In this document: positions 6,678-13,969 of the stretch, piece after piece | Layout: each line of letters opens with the position of its first letter | How positions within the stretch are numbered: the stretch's first letter is position 1 | The notes under the pieces: model-generated | The model's database searches: none | What the model was told of the DNA's origin: nothing | Seen by the model: only the letters and a program-made list of their open reading frames with translations | Assembly: GCA_947493255.1 (NCBI GenBank) | Contig: CANLQK010000001.1 | Location: 434,001 to 498,000, forward strand | Reading direction: 5' to 3' | DNA: 64,000 nucleotides | From: an uncultured Paracoccaceae bacterium | GTDB lineage: Bacteria; Pseudomonadota; Alphaproteobacteria; Rhodobacterales; Rhodobacteraceae | Made by a program: the position numbers and the translations under genes

Positions 6678-7107
6678 GCGCCTAAGCGTCCCCGCTGATA
6701 CGACGTGGCTGATGGCGCGGATTGCCGCGTTGCTTTCTCCGTATTACGAAAAAGACACACCACAAGGTGTTCGCGTGATGGAGGCGCAGGATTGGGCGGA
6801 AGAGATCGGCGGGTTTCCACAATGGGCTGTTCAACGCGCTGTTCGTTGGTGGAAGTCAGCAGACAACCCAAAGCGGGCAAAGCGGCCAATTGAGGGTGAT
6901 ATATCCGCCCGTATTCGCATCGAAATGGACGCGATCAACGCTGCAAAAATCCGGTTAAAATCTGGCCGTGACTTCGAGGTTCGATATGAGCCGAGCCGGT
7001 CTCCCCGCGTATGCACCGACGAAATGAGAGAGCGGGCTGATCGTCTGATCAGTAACTTAGGGTTCGCGAAGCGGGTCAAGGGGTACGAGTGGGACGGTGC
7101 GGAATGA
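6670..7107 (+). CDS. Hypothetical replication-region protein
   Basis: A 145-residue helical protein with G-F-P-Q-W-A-V-Q-R-A-V-R-W-W, a pattern common in unnamed proteins next to DUF1376 genes in alphaproteobacterial phages. The start is placed at ATG 6670, which overlaps the previous stop by 8 nt like other junctions here. An alternative ATG at 6544 has a perfect GGAGG 6 nt upstream but would create a 134-nt overlap. It may assist helicase loading; this is a guess from position. Confidence 0.6.
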   Translation: MVERLSVPADTTWLMARIAALLSPYYEKDTPQGVRVMEAQDWAEEIGGFPQWAVQRAVRWWKSADNPKRAKRPIEGDISARIRIEMDAINAAKIRLKSGRDFEVRYEPSRSPRVCTDEMRERADRLISNLGFAKRVKGYEWDGAE

Positions 7108-7132
7108 GCTTAAGGCGTTTTTATAATGAAGG

Positions 7133-7393
7133 ATGTGGAATTTGCACAAACAATGCCACTTAGTTTTTGATGTCATGCCGGTTGGTAAGCCCCTTTTAGC
7201 GAGGGAGGTTTTTTACAGGTGCGGACAAGGATTTCCACAAGGTTTCAGCCTGAATGTAGTGACTTCCCTCTTGCATCAACTGGCGAATGACGGCGCTGTT
7301 TCACGCGAAAAAATAAAGAAGTTTACGGTCTACACTAGGACATCGAACAGACCAAACGCCATAGGAGGGCGACAAAATGAACGAAGAAAGTAA
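7133..7393 (+). CDS. Hypothetical phage protein, winged-helix-like
   Basis: Up to 86 residues. The part from residue 15 (M-P-V-G-K-P-L-L-A-R-E-V-F, V-V-T-S-L-L-H-Q-L-A-N-D-G-A-V, F-T-V-Y-T-R) resembles a small winged helix. The start is uncertain: the ATG at 7133 lacks a well-placed ribosome site and an ATG at 7175 is possible. It overlaps the GapR-like gene by 17 nt. Confidence 0.5.
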   Translation: MWNLHKQCHLVFDVMPVGKPLLAREVFYRCGQGFPQGFSLNVVTSLLHQLANDGAVSREKIKKFTVYTRTSNRPNAIGGRQNERRK

Positions 7394-7625
7394 GCGAGTA
7401 ACAGGCGCTGAATTGCGACAATTCATTGAACGAATTGAGCGATTGGATGCGGAAAAAAAGGACATTGCCGAAATGCAAAAAGAGGTAATGGCAGAGGCCA
7501 AGGGGCGTGGATACGACACGAAGGTCATGCGCAAGCTAATCGCCCTGCGCAAGCGCGACAGCAACGACATCGCGGAAGAAGAGGCGGTGTTGGAAATGTA
7601 TCAAGAAGCGTTGGGGATGGGCTAA
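7377..7625 (+). CDS. GapR-like DUF2312 nucleoid protein
   Basis: An 82-residue protein matching the UPF0335/DUF2312 family over its whole length: L-R-Q-F-I-E-R-I-E-R-L-D-A-E-K-K-D-I, then E-A-K-G-R-G-Y-D-T-K-V-M-R-K-L-I-A-L-R-K and a C-terminal E-E-E-A-V-L-E-M-Y. In Caulobacter GapR clamps overtwisted DNA and stimulates gyrase and topoisomerase IV ahead of forks. GGAGG precedes the start. It lies in the phage replication-recombination operon directly before SSB, suggesting help with replication-induced supercoiling of phage DNA. Confidence 0.85.
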   Translation: MNEESKRVTGAELRQFIERIERLDAEKKDIAEMQKEVMAEAKGRGYDTKVMRKLIALRKRDSNDIAEEEAVLEMYQEALGMG

Positions 7626-8017
7626 TGAAAAACATCACAATCGCAGGGAACGTTACCAAGGACGCGGAATTGCGCGAAACCCAAGGCAACAACAAGGTTG
7701 CTGGATTTTCAATTGCGGTAAACGGCTATACCAGTGGCGAAAAGACGGTGAATTACTTTGACGTTTCCGTCTGGGGTAAGCGCGGTGAGGCTGTGATGCA
7801 GTTTGCTAAGAAGGGCGCGAAAATGTGCGTTTCCGGTGAGTTCGGCACGCGAGAACACAACGGCAGAACCTACCTAACAGTCAATGCCTCTGACTTCACA
7901 CCGATGGGCGGCGCTCAACCCAGCAGCGGCGATTCCGGCGGTGGTTACAGTCAATCGGGTGGCTATGGCGGTGGACCATCTACCGGCGGCGATATGGATG
8001 ACGAGATACCTTTTTAA
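7625..8017 (+). CDS. ssb: Single-stranded DNA-binding protein
   Basis: A 130-residue OB-fold SSB. The N-terminal strand I-T-I-A-G-N-V-T-K-D-A-E-L-R, V-N-Y-F-D-V-S-V-W-G-K and G-R-T-Y-L-T-V-N-A cover the OB core. A glycine-serine-rich linker leads to the acidic tail D-D-E-I-P-F, the standard docking peptide for repair and replication partners. It is shorter than host SSB proteins, as usual for phage versions. The start overlaps the previous stop (TAATG). Confidence 0.9.
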   Translation: MKNITIAGNVTKDAELRETQGNNKVAGFSIAVNGYTSGEKTVNYFDVSVWGKRGEAVMQFAKKGAKMCVSGEFGTREHNGRTYLTVNASDFTPMGGAQPSSGDSGGGYSQSGGYGGGPSTGGDMDDEIPF

Positions 8018-8059
8018 TCCTTAAAAACATGGCGTTAAGGCCCGATTTAGGTTGATGAA

Positions 8060-8986
8060 ATGACTGAAAAAACGTATGATTTGGTGGCAGACGGGGAGGC
8101 GGCAACCTCACCCGAAAGCCTGACCAAAGACGCAATAGGAGTGCGAAATATGGCTGATAAAGCTTTAGCAATTAATGAAATAGAACCGCAAGAAGTTTTG
8201 GTTCCCGCTGATCCCATGATTAGCATGATCGAGCGGGTTGCAATGGACCCCGATGCTGATTTGGAAAAGCTTGAGAGAATGCTCGAGCTTAAGAAGCAGC
8301 ACGACGAGCAAAATGCAAAAGCGCAGTTTGCAGCGGCTTTTTCTAGGGCGTCTGCGCAGTTCCCAACTATCCCCCTTAATGGGAAAGGCCACAATGACAA
8401 GCCATATGCGACCTTGAAGGATATAACCGCCCTGACTCGTCCGGTGCTTTCAGAGCATGGTCTAGCATTATCGTTTTCAGTCGAAGTTGGCGATGCTGTA
8501 GTTGTCACTGCTGAATTGATGCACCAAGCAGGTTACAGTAAGACAACCAGCATAGACTTGCCTAAGGACGCCAGCGGCAGCAAGAATGCCGTGCAAGCCG
8601 TTGGGTCATCTCAAACTTATGGGCAGCGATACACCGCTCAAGCAATCCTAGGCCTTTCCTTGGGGGATGATACCGAGGATGATGGGCGCTCCTCTGGACA
8701 GCCGCAGCGCCCCCCTATCTCCCCCAAGAGCGACACTTGGGAAGCGACTGTGATACAAGACCTTCCCGAAGGCTCAACGCCTAGGGAGGTGGCCAGCACT
8801 ATTGCCGCAGCATTATGCGCTCAGTTTAAGCGTAAAAAGTCGGAAAAGCAGCTTTTCAACGAGTGGGACCGGCGGGTTCACCTCATTGAGGGCAGCGACC
8901 GGCTAGAAGGTAAACATCCAGACCTGCATGAAATGGTTTGTGATGCCTACGAGATGCAGTTGATGGAGCTGAAAGAAACTTCATGA
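8060..8986 (+). CDS. ERF-family single-strand annealing protein
   Basis: A 308-residue protein. Residues about 85-215 carry the ERF core (A-Q-F-P-T-I, Y-A-T-L-K-D-I-T-A-L-T-R-P-V-L-S-E-H-G-L-A-L-S-F, then G-S-S-Q-T-Y-G-Q-R-Y). ERF proteins anneal complementary strands in phage homologous recombination and genome circularisation. The C-terminal 80 residues form a separate helical domain, perhaps for partner binding. It follows SSB, its usual functional partner. Confidence 0.85.
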   Translation: MTEKTYDLVADGEAATSPESLTKDAIGVRNMADKALAINEIEPQEVLVPADPMISMIERVAMDPDADLEKLERMLELKKQHDEQNAKAQFAAAFSRASAQFPTIPLNGKGHNDKPYATLKDITALTRPVLSEHGLALSFSVEVGDAVVVTAELMHQAGYSKTTSIDLPKDASGSKNAVQAVGSSQTYGQRYTAQAILGLSLGDDTEDDGRSSGQPQRPPISPKSDTWEATVIQDLPEGSTPREVASTIAAALCAQFKRKKSEKQLFNEWDRRVHLIEGSDRLEGKHPDLHEMVCDAYEMQLMELKETS

Positions 8987-9420
8987 CCAGCCGCACCATA
9001 CGAAACGCAGAGGACTGGACCAAGTTCGCAGTCTTCATTGCTAACATGGAGTTTCCCTATTGTATTGTTGCAGTGAAGGGGAATGACCGCACGGCAGAAC
9101 AGAACCGGCTCATCCACAAGTGGTTTGGGGAAGTGGCTGCGCACCGTGGCGACACGACGATGCAAGAGGTAAAGGCCGAGTGCAATCTGATTTACGGTAA
9201 GCCTATCCTCATGCGCGACGATCCAGAGTGGGGCGCTATATTTGGCTACCTCTTTGAGAGCCTTCCATATGAAAAGAAACTACTCGCAATTCGCAAGCTG
9301 GACGTACCGTTTACGCGGCAAATGAAGGTCAAGCAGTTATGCGAGTATATGGAACAAATGCAGCGAGACTATCGCGGCCAAGGTGTCCAGTTGACTGATC
9401 CAGAGGGGTTATCAGCATGA
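8983..9420 (+). CDS. NinB-like (YbcN) recombination protein
   Basis: A 145-residue protein with V-A-V-K-G-N-D-R-T-A-E-Q-N-R-L-I-H-K-W-F-G, matching the NinB family signature (R-T-x-x-Q-N-x-x-x-H-x-x-x). In lambda the NinB/Orf product loads recombinases onto SSB-coated DNA. Here it follows ERF and SSB directly and is coupled by ATGA, supporting a mediator role. Similarity is clearest in the first 60 residues. Confidence 0.7.
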   Translation: MTSRTIRNAEDWTKFAVFIANMEFPYCIVAVKGNDRTAEQNRLIHKWFGEVAAHRGDTTMQEVKAECNLIYGKPILMRDDPEWGAIFGYLFESLPYEKKLLAIRKLDVPFTRQMKVKQLCEYMEQMQRDYRGQGVQLTDPEGLSA

Positions 9421-9800
9421 GCTTAACAGGACGTCCAGTATACCAGAAAGGCGCTGTAGCAGACCGCAAGGCAAAACCCATGCGCCGCGTTGCTAAGGGT
9501 AAGAGATCCAGCAGCGAATGCCCCATCATGAAATCAGCGAAAGGCGAACCATGCTTAGCTGACTGGTGCGGATGCAATGGGTCAACAGAAACAACAGCAG
9601 TCCGCCATATTCGCAAGTTCAAGATCGGCGGTATGGGCTGCAAGCCGCCGTCATTCATGGGGTTTTACGGATGCCAGAAGGCAGAGGATATGTTTGCCGT
9701 ATCCAGAACTCAGGAATGGACGTGGCGCGGCATTTGTCAGGCGCTTGTTCTAACGCAAATGCGGTTAGTCGAGCAGGGATTATTAGGAGGTGGTGAGTGA
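9417..9800 (+). CDS. YbcO-like (DUF1364) nuclease family protein
   Basis: A 127-residue protein with the DUF1364 pattern: M-K-S-A-K-G-E-P-C, C-N-G-S-T-E-T-T-A-V-R-H, G-G-M-G-C-K-P-P-S-F-M-G-F-Y-G-C. E. coli YbcO of this family has a beta-beta-alpha metal (HNH-like) fold related to Rap/NinG resolvases. Here the second half of the usual C-x-x-C-H zinc site is altered (G-C-Q-K-A-E-D), so activity is uncertain. Coupled to the NinB-like gene. Confidence 0.75.
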   Translation: MSLTGRPVYQKGAVADRKAKPMRRVAKGKRSSSECPIMKSAKGEPCLADWCGCNGSTETTAVRHIRKFKIGGMGCKPPSFMGFYGCQKAEDMFAVSRTQEWTWRGICQALVLTQMRLVEQGLLGGGE

Positions 9801-10018
9801 TGCTTAGATTCATCCGGCTATTCCAAAATTCGCGTCTAATAGGTTTTTCCTTCACTCGATCCCTTAAGAACGCATGGGTTTGGCAGGGACACCCGACAAA
9901 GGATCTGTCGTCTGCCTATAAGAATTACGCGAAATGGAAGGAGACTGAACAGATGTGCGCAGGCTCACAGGGTTACCACGAAAACGGCACCTGTTTTTGG
10001 TGCGGAAAGCCTAAATAA
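9800..10018 (+). CDS. Hypothetical phage protein with CxxC, 72 aa
   Basis: Starts at the ATG in TGATG at 9800, with GGAGG 8-9 nt upstream. The N-terminal third is basic and aromatic; the C-terminus C-A-G-S-Q-G-Y-H-E-N-G-T-C-F-W-C-G-K-P-K carries a C...C-x-x-C group that could bind zinc. No family recognised. Confidence 0.5.
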   Translation: MLRFIRLFQNSRLIGFSFTRSLKNAWVWQGHPTKDLSSAYKNYAKWKETEQMCAGSQGYHENGTCFWCGKPK

Positions 10019-10019
10019 A

Positions 10020-10265
10020 ATGAGCCGAACGATGGGTGATAATATTTCTAGGCATGAATCCAGGTCTTCATTGTATGGAACGGCAATGGTCTTTGGGTTC
10101 CTCTTGTCTGGTGCCCTGACCGGACACGGGTATCTGATTTGCGGACTCGTGACCGTGATAATTTCTAGCGTTTTACGGAGTGTTTACGAAAAATTAAACC
10201 GAGATTTGGGCGTAGAAATGGAGCGCCAAAACCACCGATGCACCAGCGAGGATTCACCTCAATGA
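10020..10265 (+). CDS. Small membrane protein, 81 aa
   Basis: Two hydrophobic stretches (residues about 20-33 and 38-53) separated by a glycine turn suggest a helical hairpin in the membrane, with a charged C-terminal tail. No clear ribosome site precedes the ATG one base after the previous stop, so it depends on reinitiation. Function unknown. Confidence 0.5.
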   Translation: MSRTMGDNISRHESRSSLYGTAMVFGFLLSGALTGHGYLICGLVTVIISSVLRSVYEKLNRDLGVEMERQNHRCTSEDSPQ

Positions 10266-10912
10266 CCTACTACACAACAAAACACACACCCGTAAACGTG
10301 ATGATTTCAGCAAACCTACCAGTTGCTCCGAAACCCAAGCCAACCATGAGCTGGGCAGAAATGGCAAAGGCAGAGGGACACCGCAAAAAGCACCCCGCAT
10401 CCCCGCCAAAAGAAAACATCATGGCTGGTGCACGTAAGAACGCGCGTATCGATAAGGTTCTTTCCTCCATGCCATTAGATGGGGCATGGGTGACGGTAAA
10501 AAGTATCGCAGAGGCGCGCAACATATCCACGGGCAACGCTAGGTCTTGGATCCTTGACGCTATCGGGACTGGTCTTGTCGAATGGAATAGCTCTACCACG
10601 AGGCCGCGATACCGGATCACAAAGGCGGATGCGATCGAATTATTTGAAGTGATGAAGGCCAGCCAGAAAGCGGCAGAGGTGCCGCCGATCGCGGGTCAAT
10701 CGATCTTAGATCTGCTTTATGACCGTAAGCCGCGATACCTATCTGAGATGGCGAGGGCCTTAGGGGATTCACAGCAGACAGTTTCGAATAGGCTGATGCG
10801 GTTGAAGGCGCAGGGGATGGTGGCATCGGAAAAGAAAAAGGCACCGAACCACGGGCCGAAGGTTTTCTACTACAGGTTAACGGCAAAGGGGCGCGAGGCG
10901 GCGAACGCGTAA
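10262..10912 (+). CDS. Double winged-helix DNA-binding protein
   Basis: A 216-residue protein starting at ATG 10262 (ATGA overlap). Two helix-turn-helix/wing units are visible: residues about 60-115 (V-T-V-K-S-I-A-E-A-R-N-I-S-T-G-N-A-R-S-W-I) and about 140-210 (Y-L-S-E-M-A-R-A-L-G-D-S-Q-Q-T-V-S-N-R-L, ending Y-Y-R-L-T-A-K-G-R). It lies just before the NusG-like gene at the end of the early operon, so a role in the early-to-late switch is a reasonable inference. Confidence 0.6.
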   Translation: MTYYTTKHTPVNVMISANLPVAPKPKPTMSWAEMAKAEGHRKKHPASPPKENIMAGARKNARIDKVLSSMPLDGAWVTVKSIAEARNISTGNARSWILDAIGTGLVEWNSSTTRPRYRITKADAIELFEVMKASQKAAEVPPIAGQSILDLLYDRKPRYLSEMARALGDSQQTVSNRLMRLKAQGMVASEKKKAPNHGPKVFYYRLTAKGREAANA

Positions 10913-10961
10913 ATCCACGGAACGAGCAGTTTAAATACAAAAATCGGTAAGCGAGGAAGAT

Positions 10962-11582
10962 ATGGGCACCAATACTTACGCAATTAATGCCGTTAAAGGT
11001 AACGAGTTTCTAGTAGCGGACAAACTTAGGGAGATGGGGTTACATCCTTGGGTTCCTACGATGCTCTGCAAGAAGCGGATTAAGGAAAAGACGGAGATCA
11101 TATGGCATGACAGACCATATATCCCAAAGCTTTTATTCTGCGTTGTTCCGGCCATTTACTGGGATGGCGTTATGGACATCAAAGAGATTGTCGGAAAGCC
11201 CATAGAATTATCAAGGTCTGACATCGGATCGAGCGGTGGCGGATTTCTTATGAAGCCTAAGCCTCTGGGCGACCAATTTGTGTTGGATGGGAACGGCGCA
11301 AAAATCCCGATCCCGATGCGGTATGGGCTGCAGTCGTTTCGAGAGACTGTAGAGGCCGAGTATGCGGCTATGTGTGAGCTTAGGGATAGCAACGAATGGG
11401 TTTGTGGGTTTAGACCGGGCCAAGCGCTCGAAATCCTTGCGGGCGCATTCTCAGGGATGACTGCTAATTTCAAGGAAGTAGTGAAGTCGGCAGCGGTCGG
11501 CCATCCAATGCTTAGGGTGGAAATGGAAGTTCTAGGGGCGAAGCGAGAGGTAGAGGTTAAGCCTTTGTCGGTTGCGGGGTAA
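10962..11582 (+). CDS. NusG-family transcription factor, probable late antiterminator
   Basis: A 206-residue protein. Residues 4-95 resemble the NusG NGN domain (Y-A-I-N-A-V-K-G-N-E, V-A-D-K-L-R-E-M-G-L, W-V-P-T, and R-P-Y-I-P-K-L-L-F-C in place of the usual Y-x-F). Residues about 150-200 resemble a KOW domain (F-R-P-G-Q-A-L-E-I-L-A-G-A-F-S-G, V-E-M-E-V-L-G). Specialised NusG paralogues such as RfaH suppress pausing and termination on chosen operons. It is the last early gene, in the position of lambda Q, right before the late promoter. GAGG precedes the start. Confidence 0.7.
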   Translation: MGTNTYAINAVKGNEFLVADKLREMGLHPWVPTMLCKKRIKEKTEIIWHDRPYIPKLLFCVVPAIYWDGVMDIKEIVGKPIELSRSDIGSSGGGFLMKPKPLGDQFVLDGNGAKIPIPMRYGLQSFRETVEAEYAAMCELRDSNEWVCGFRPGQALEILAGAFSGMTANFKEVVKSAAVGHPMLRVEMEVLGAKREVEVKPLSVAG

Positions 11583-11588
11583 ATTTAC

Positions 11589-11616
11589 TTGACACAGGGG
11601 ATTCAATATGTAGTAT
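11589..11616 (+). promoter_or_regulatory. Probable late promoter
   Basis: TTGACA (11589-11594), a 16-bp spacer, TAGTAT (11611-11616). It begins only 7 bp after the NusG-like gene and precedes a leader of about 125 nt before the first late gene. The spacer holds one arm of a perfect inverted repeat. Confidence 0.7.
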
Positions 11617-11638
11617 GTCAGGAGCATTGGATCCCCTG
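11595..11638. repeat. 8-bp inverted repeat around the late -10 box
   Basis: CAGGGGAT (11595-11602) and ATCCCCTG (11631-11638) are exact complements, 28 bp apart, placed on either side of the -10 box and start region. The second arm can also pair with a following CGGGG to form a short RNA hairpin. It may be an operator for a repressor or activator, or a pause element for the NusG-like factor. Confidence 0.55.
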
Positions 11639-11749
11639 ATTTCGGATCGGGGCAATGTGCAAGCGCATCGCGCGAAAGCATGACTTACAGGCAATAGTCG
11701 AAGGTCGTGTATAGCGTTACTGTGCCCAAAATCCCCGAAAGGCCTTGTT

Positions 11750-12022
11750 ATGCTCAAGTATCTGCCCTTTATGGCGGCTCTTTGGGCTGCACCGGTGTAT
11801 GGGCAGCAATGCCTTCCCTTTGATGAGGCCGTGTCGCAGCTAAGTGGCACATATGGCGAAGACGTTGTCGCAATCGGTAATGTTCAGTCGGGCGCAAGGA
11901 TGTTTGTGTTTCAGAATGCAAATACTGGAACTTGGACGGTTATGATTGTTTCCCCATCGGGCAACGCCTGCATGGCTGGTTCCGGCACTGACTTCCGTTT
12001 AATTTTGGGCCAGCCCGCGTAA
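11750..12022 (+). CDS. Secreted small protein, 90 aa
   Basis: A signal peptide (M-L-K-Y-L-P-F-M-A-A-L-W-A-A-P-V-Y-G, cleavage after G18) precedes a 72-residue mature beta-rich domain with two cysteines (Q-C-L-P-F and N-A-C-M), likely disulfide-bonded in the periplasm. AAAGG lies 7 nt before the ATG. It is the first gene after the late promoter. No family assigned. Confidence 0.6.
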   Translation: MLKYLPFMAALWAAPVYGQQCLPFDEAVSQLSGTYGEDVVAIGNVQSGARMFVFQNANTGTWTVMIVSPSGNACMAGSGTDFRLILGQPA

Positions 12023-13248
12023 TGGCGAACCCCGGCTTTAGCGGCCCAGACGATCCACGCTTAACTGAAGCGCTAGCGGCTCATGCCGAACTTGGCACGT
12101 ATTCGGCAGTGGCTGAAAGGCTGTCGATTTCATACTCGGCAGCAGAACGCAGGGTAAAGGCGGCGAAACGCTGGAGAAGCGCAGACCCATCTATCGCAGC
12201 AGCCGCAAAGGCTGGTGGCCTTTCTGACCCCGGCAACCTGTCTCACTTTTGGCAAATCGCCAAGGATGATGACGGGAACGGATATTCGCTATTCGTAAAG
12301 AATCCAGAGACGGGCGTTGAGGAAAGCCTCAGTGAAATGGTTAAATCTGCCATTTCTTGTGCCATGTCTGAAAACAAACCGCGCTTCCAGGTCCGCAATC
12401 ACGATGGTGGCGAGGATCTGCTCGTCATTGACCTAGCCGACGTACACTTTCTAAAGCTCTGCGTTGAATCGGAAACTGGCGTTTCTTACGATCGGGAACA
12501 TGCAATACACCGTGTAATTGAGGGCACCGAGGCTCTCCTGCGTCAATCAGGTCCCGTAGGTCGCATACTGTTCGTTTTAGGAAACGACATCCTACATATT
12601 GATGGGAGTGCTCCTAAAACCACTTCAGGAACCGCGCAGGATACAGACGGTTCTATTTATGAAGGCTGGCGCGATGCTTTCGCGGCGTTGAAATTCGCCA
12701 TTGAGGCCTGCGCTAAGGTAGCTCCGGTCGATCTAATATTTTGCCCTTCAAATCATGATTGGGTTATGGGGTGGACTTTAGCGCAGTCTTTAGGCGCGTT
12801 CTTCCACGCTCATCCGCACGTCAATTCAACGCCATACTCGATGTCTGAGCGCCATAGGAAGTATTACCGATTCGGCGAGGCGCTAATAGGGCTAACACAC
12901 GGTGACGGCGCTAAAGAGGAAAGCCTTTACGCGTTAATGGTGACAGAAGCTAAATCGCACATTTCGGAAACGAACTGGCGCTATTGGTTGCTGCATCATT
13001 ATCATCATAAGATCCGCAAACGTCGTGGGCTTGATGTCTTCCTGACTGAAAAAGACCACATCGGAATGACATCTATCCACACCGGCGGCGCAACGACTGA
13101 AGCAGATTGTCAGATAGAATACGTTCGCAGCCCATCGGCCCCCGATAGCTGGCACGATCGAAACGGATATGTGAACCGACAGGGCGTGGAGTGTTTCACG
13201 TTTTCACCGCATAGCGGCATGAAGTCCAGGTTCACAGAATGGTTTTAA
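12022..13248 (+). CDS. Calcineurin-like metallophosphoesterase with N-terminal HTH
   Basis: A 408-residue protein. Residues 10-55 look like a helix-turn-helix (T-Y-S-A-V-A-E-R-L-S-I-S-Y-S-A-A-E-R-R). From about residue 135 it carries metallophosphoesterase motifs in order: D-L-A-D-V-H, L-G-N-D, S-N-H-D, G-L-T-H-G-D and H-H-Y-H-H. These ligands hold two metals for phosphoester cleavage; substrates in phages are unclear (nuclease or nucleotide phosphatase). It is directly upstream of the terminase genes. The start overlaps the previous stop (TAATG). Confidence 0.8.
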   Translation: MANPGFSGPDDPRLTEALAAHAELGTYSAVAERLSISYSAAERRVKAAKRWRSADPSIAAAAKAGGLSDPGNLSHFWQIAKDDDGNGYSLFVKNPETGVEESLSEMVKSAISCAMSENKPRFQVRNHDGGEDLLVIDLADVHFLKLCVESETGVSYDREHAIHRVIEGTEALLRQSGPVGRILFVLGNDILHIDGSAPKTTSGTAQDTDGSIYEGWRDAFAALKFAIEACAKVAPVDLIFCPSNHDWVMGWTLAQSLGAFFHAHPHVNSTPYSMSERHRKYYRFGEALIGLTHGDGAKEESLYALMVTEAKSHISETNWRYWLLHHYHHKIRKRRGLDVFLTEKDHIGMTSIHTGGATTEADCQIEYVRSPSAPDSWHDRNGYVNRQGVECFTFSPHSGMKSRFTEWF

Positions 13249-13373
13249 TAAGCAAGATACACGAAGGCACTTTGTGCTTCTTCGTAGACGGTGAGTTAGT
13301 AAAGAAATGCACGAAGCGAGAAATGCTGACTTTAATGAGCAAAATCACACAGGCGCTAACCTGTGATGACTAA
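13239..13373 (+). CDS. Small hypothetical protein, 44 aa
   Basis: ATG at 13239 overlaps the end of the phosphoesterase gene by 10 nt; the stop overlaps the next ORF. The protein M-V-L-I-S-K-I-H-E-G-T-L-C-F-F-V-D-G looks like a beta hairpin followed by a helix (R-E-M-L-T-L-M-S-K-I). It fills the gap before TerS with tightly packed coding. Function unknown. Confidence 0.45.
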   Translation: MVLISKIHEGTLCFFVDGELVKKCTKREMLTLMSKITQALTCDD

Positions 13374-13539
13374 GACAGCCGTGCTTCCGCAAATTGATGA
13401 TTTGGACGTAGACACCTTGGAAATAATGCTTGAGCACTTCGAGACTCAAGACGAGATGGAAGAGGCGTTCGCCTACATCGTAGAGCAGTTTAAAAAATCG
13501 GGCGGTGCTTGTTCAGTAGCGGAAGAAAGTTATGAGTGA
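13366..13539 (+). CDS. Small acidic protein, 57 aa
   Basis: Very acidic and helical (L-D-V-D-T-L-E-I-M-L-E-H-F-E-T-Q-D-E-M-E-E-A-F). The start overlaps the previous gene by 8 nt and the end overlaps terS by 8 nt. It might be an accessory packaging factor from position only. Confidence 0.45.
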   Translation: MTKTAVLPQIDDLDVDTLEIMLEHFETQDEMEEAFAYIVEQFKKSGGACSVAEESYE

Positions 13540-13969
13540 ACTTACAGCGAACCAAGAGGCGTTTGCGCTTGCTTACATCGAGACAGGAAATGCAGCAGAA
13601 GCCTATAGACGGGCATATGATAAGCCCGAAAACGCTCGCGATAACTGGATTTATGTCGAGGCGTCACAGATGCTTGACCATCCTAAGGTATCCCTAAGAA
13701 TAAAAGAACTTCAAGAAGAGGCGGCAAAGCTCTCACTTTTCAATGTCAAAGCGGCATATGATGAGCTTGAGGAAGCGCGCGAATTGGCAAAGAAGGTAGA
13801 GAACCCTAGCGCAGCAGTGAGCGCCGTAATGGGCAAAATTAAATTGTTTGGGCTAGAAGCGCCGGGCAAATCGAAAGTCGTGCATTCGAACGATCCAGAT
13901 AGTCCTATGCCAGATGTTGCCGTATCCATCTATCAATTGCCAGACAATGGCCGAGACGAAACCGATTAA
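13532..13969 (+). CDS. Terminase small subunit
   Basis: A 145-residue protein. The N-terminus L-T-A-N-Q-E-A-F-A-L-A-Y-I-E-T-G-N-A-A-E-A-Y-R-R-A-Y is the standard Terminase_2-type HTH, which recognises the packaging site. A helical oligomerisation region follows (L-R-I-K-E-L-Q-E-E-A). It overlaps TerL by 23 nt and the previous small gene by 8 nt. Confidence 0.9.
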   Translation: MSELTANQEAFALAYIETGNAAEAYRRAYDKPENARDNWIYVEASQMLDHPKVSLRIKELQEEAAKLSLFNVKAAYDELEEARELAKKVENPSAAVSAVMGKIKLFGLEAPGKSKVVHSNDPDSPMPDVAVSIYQLPDNGRDETD

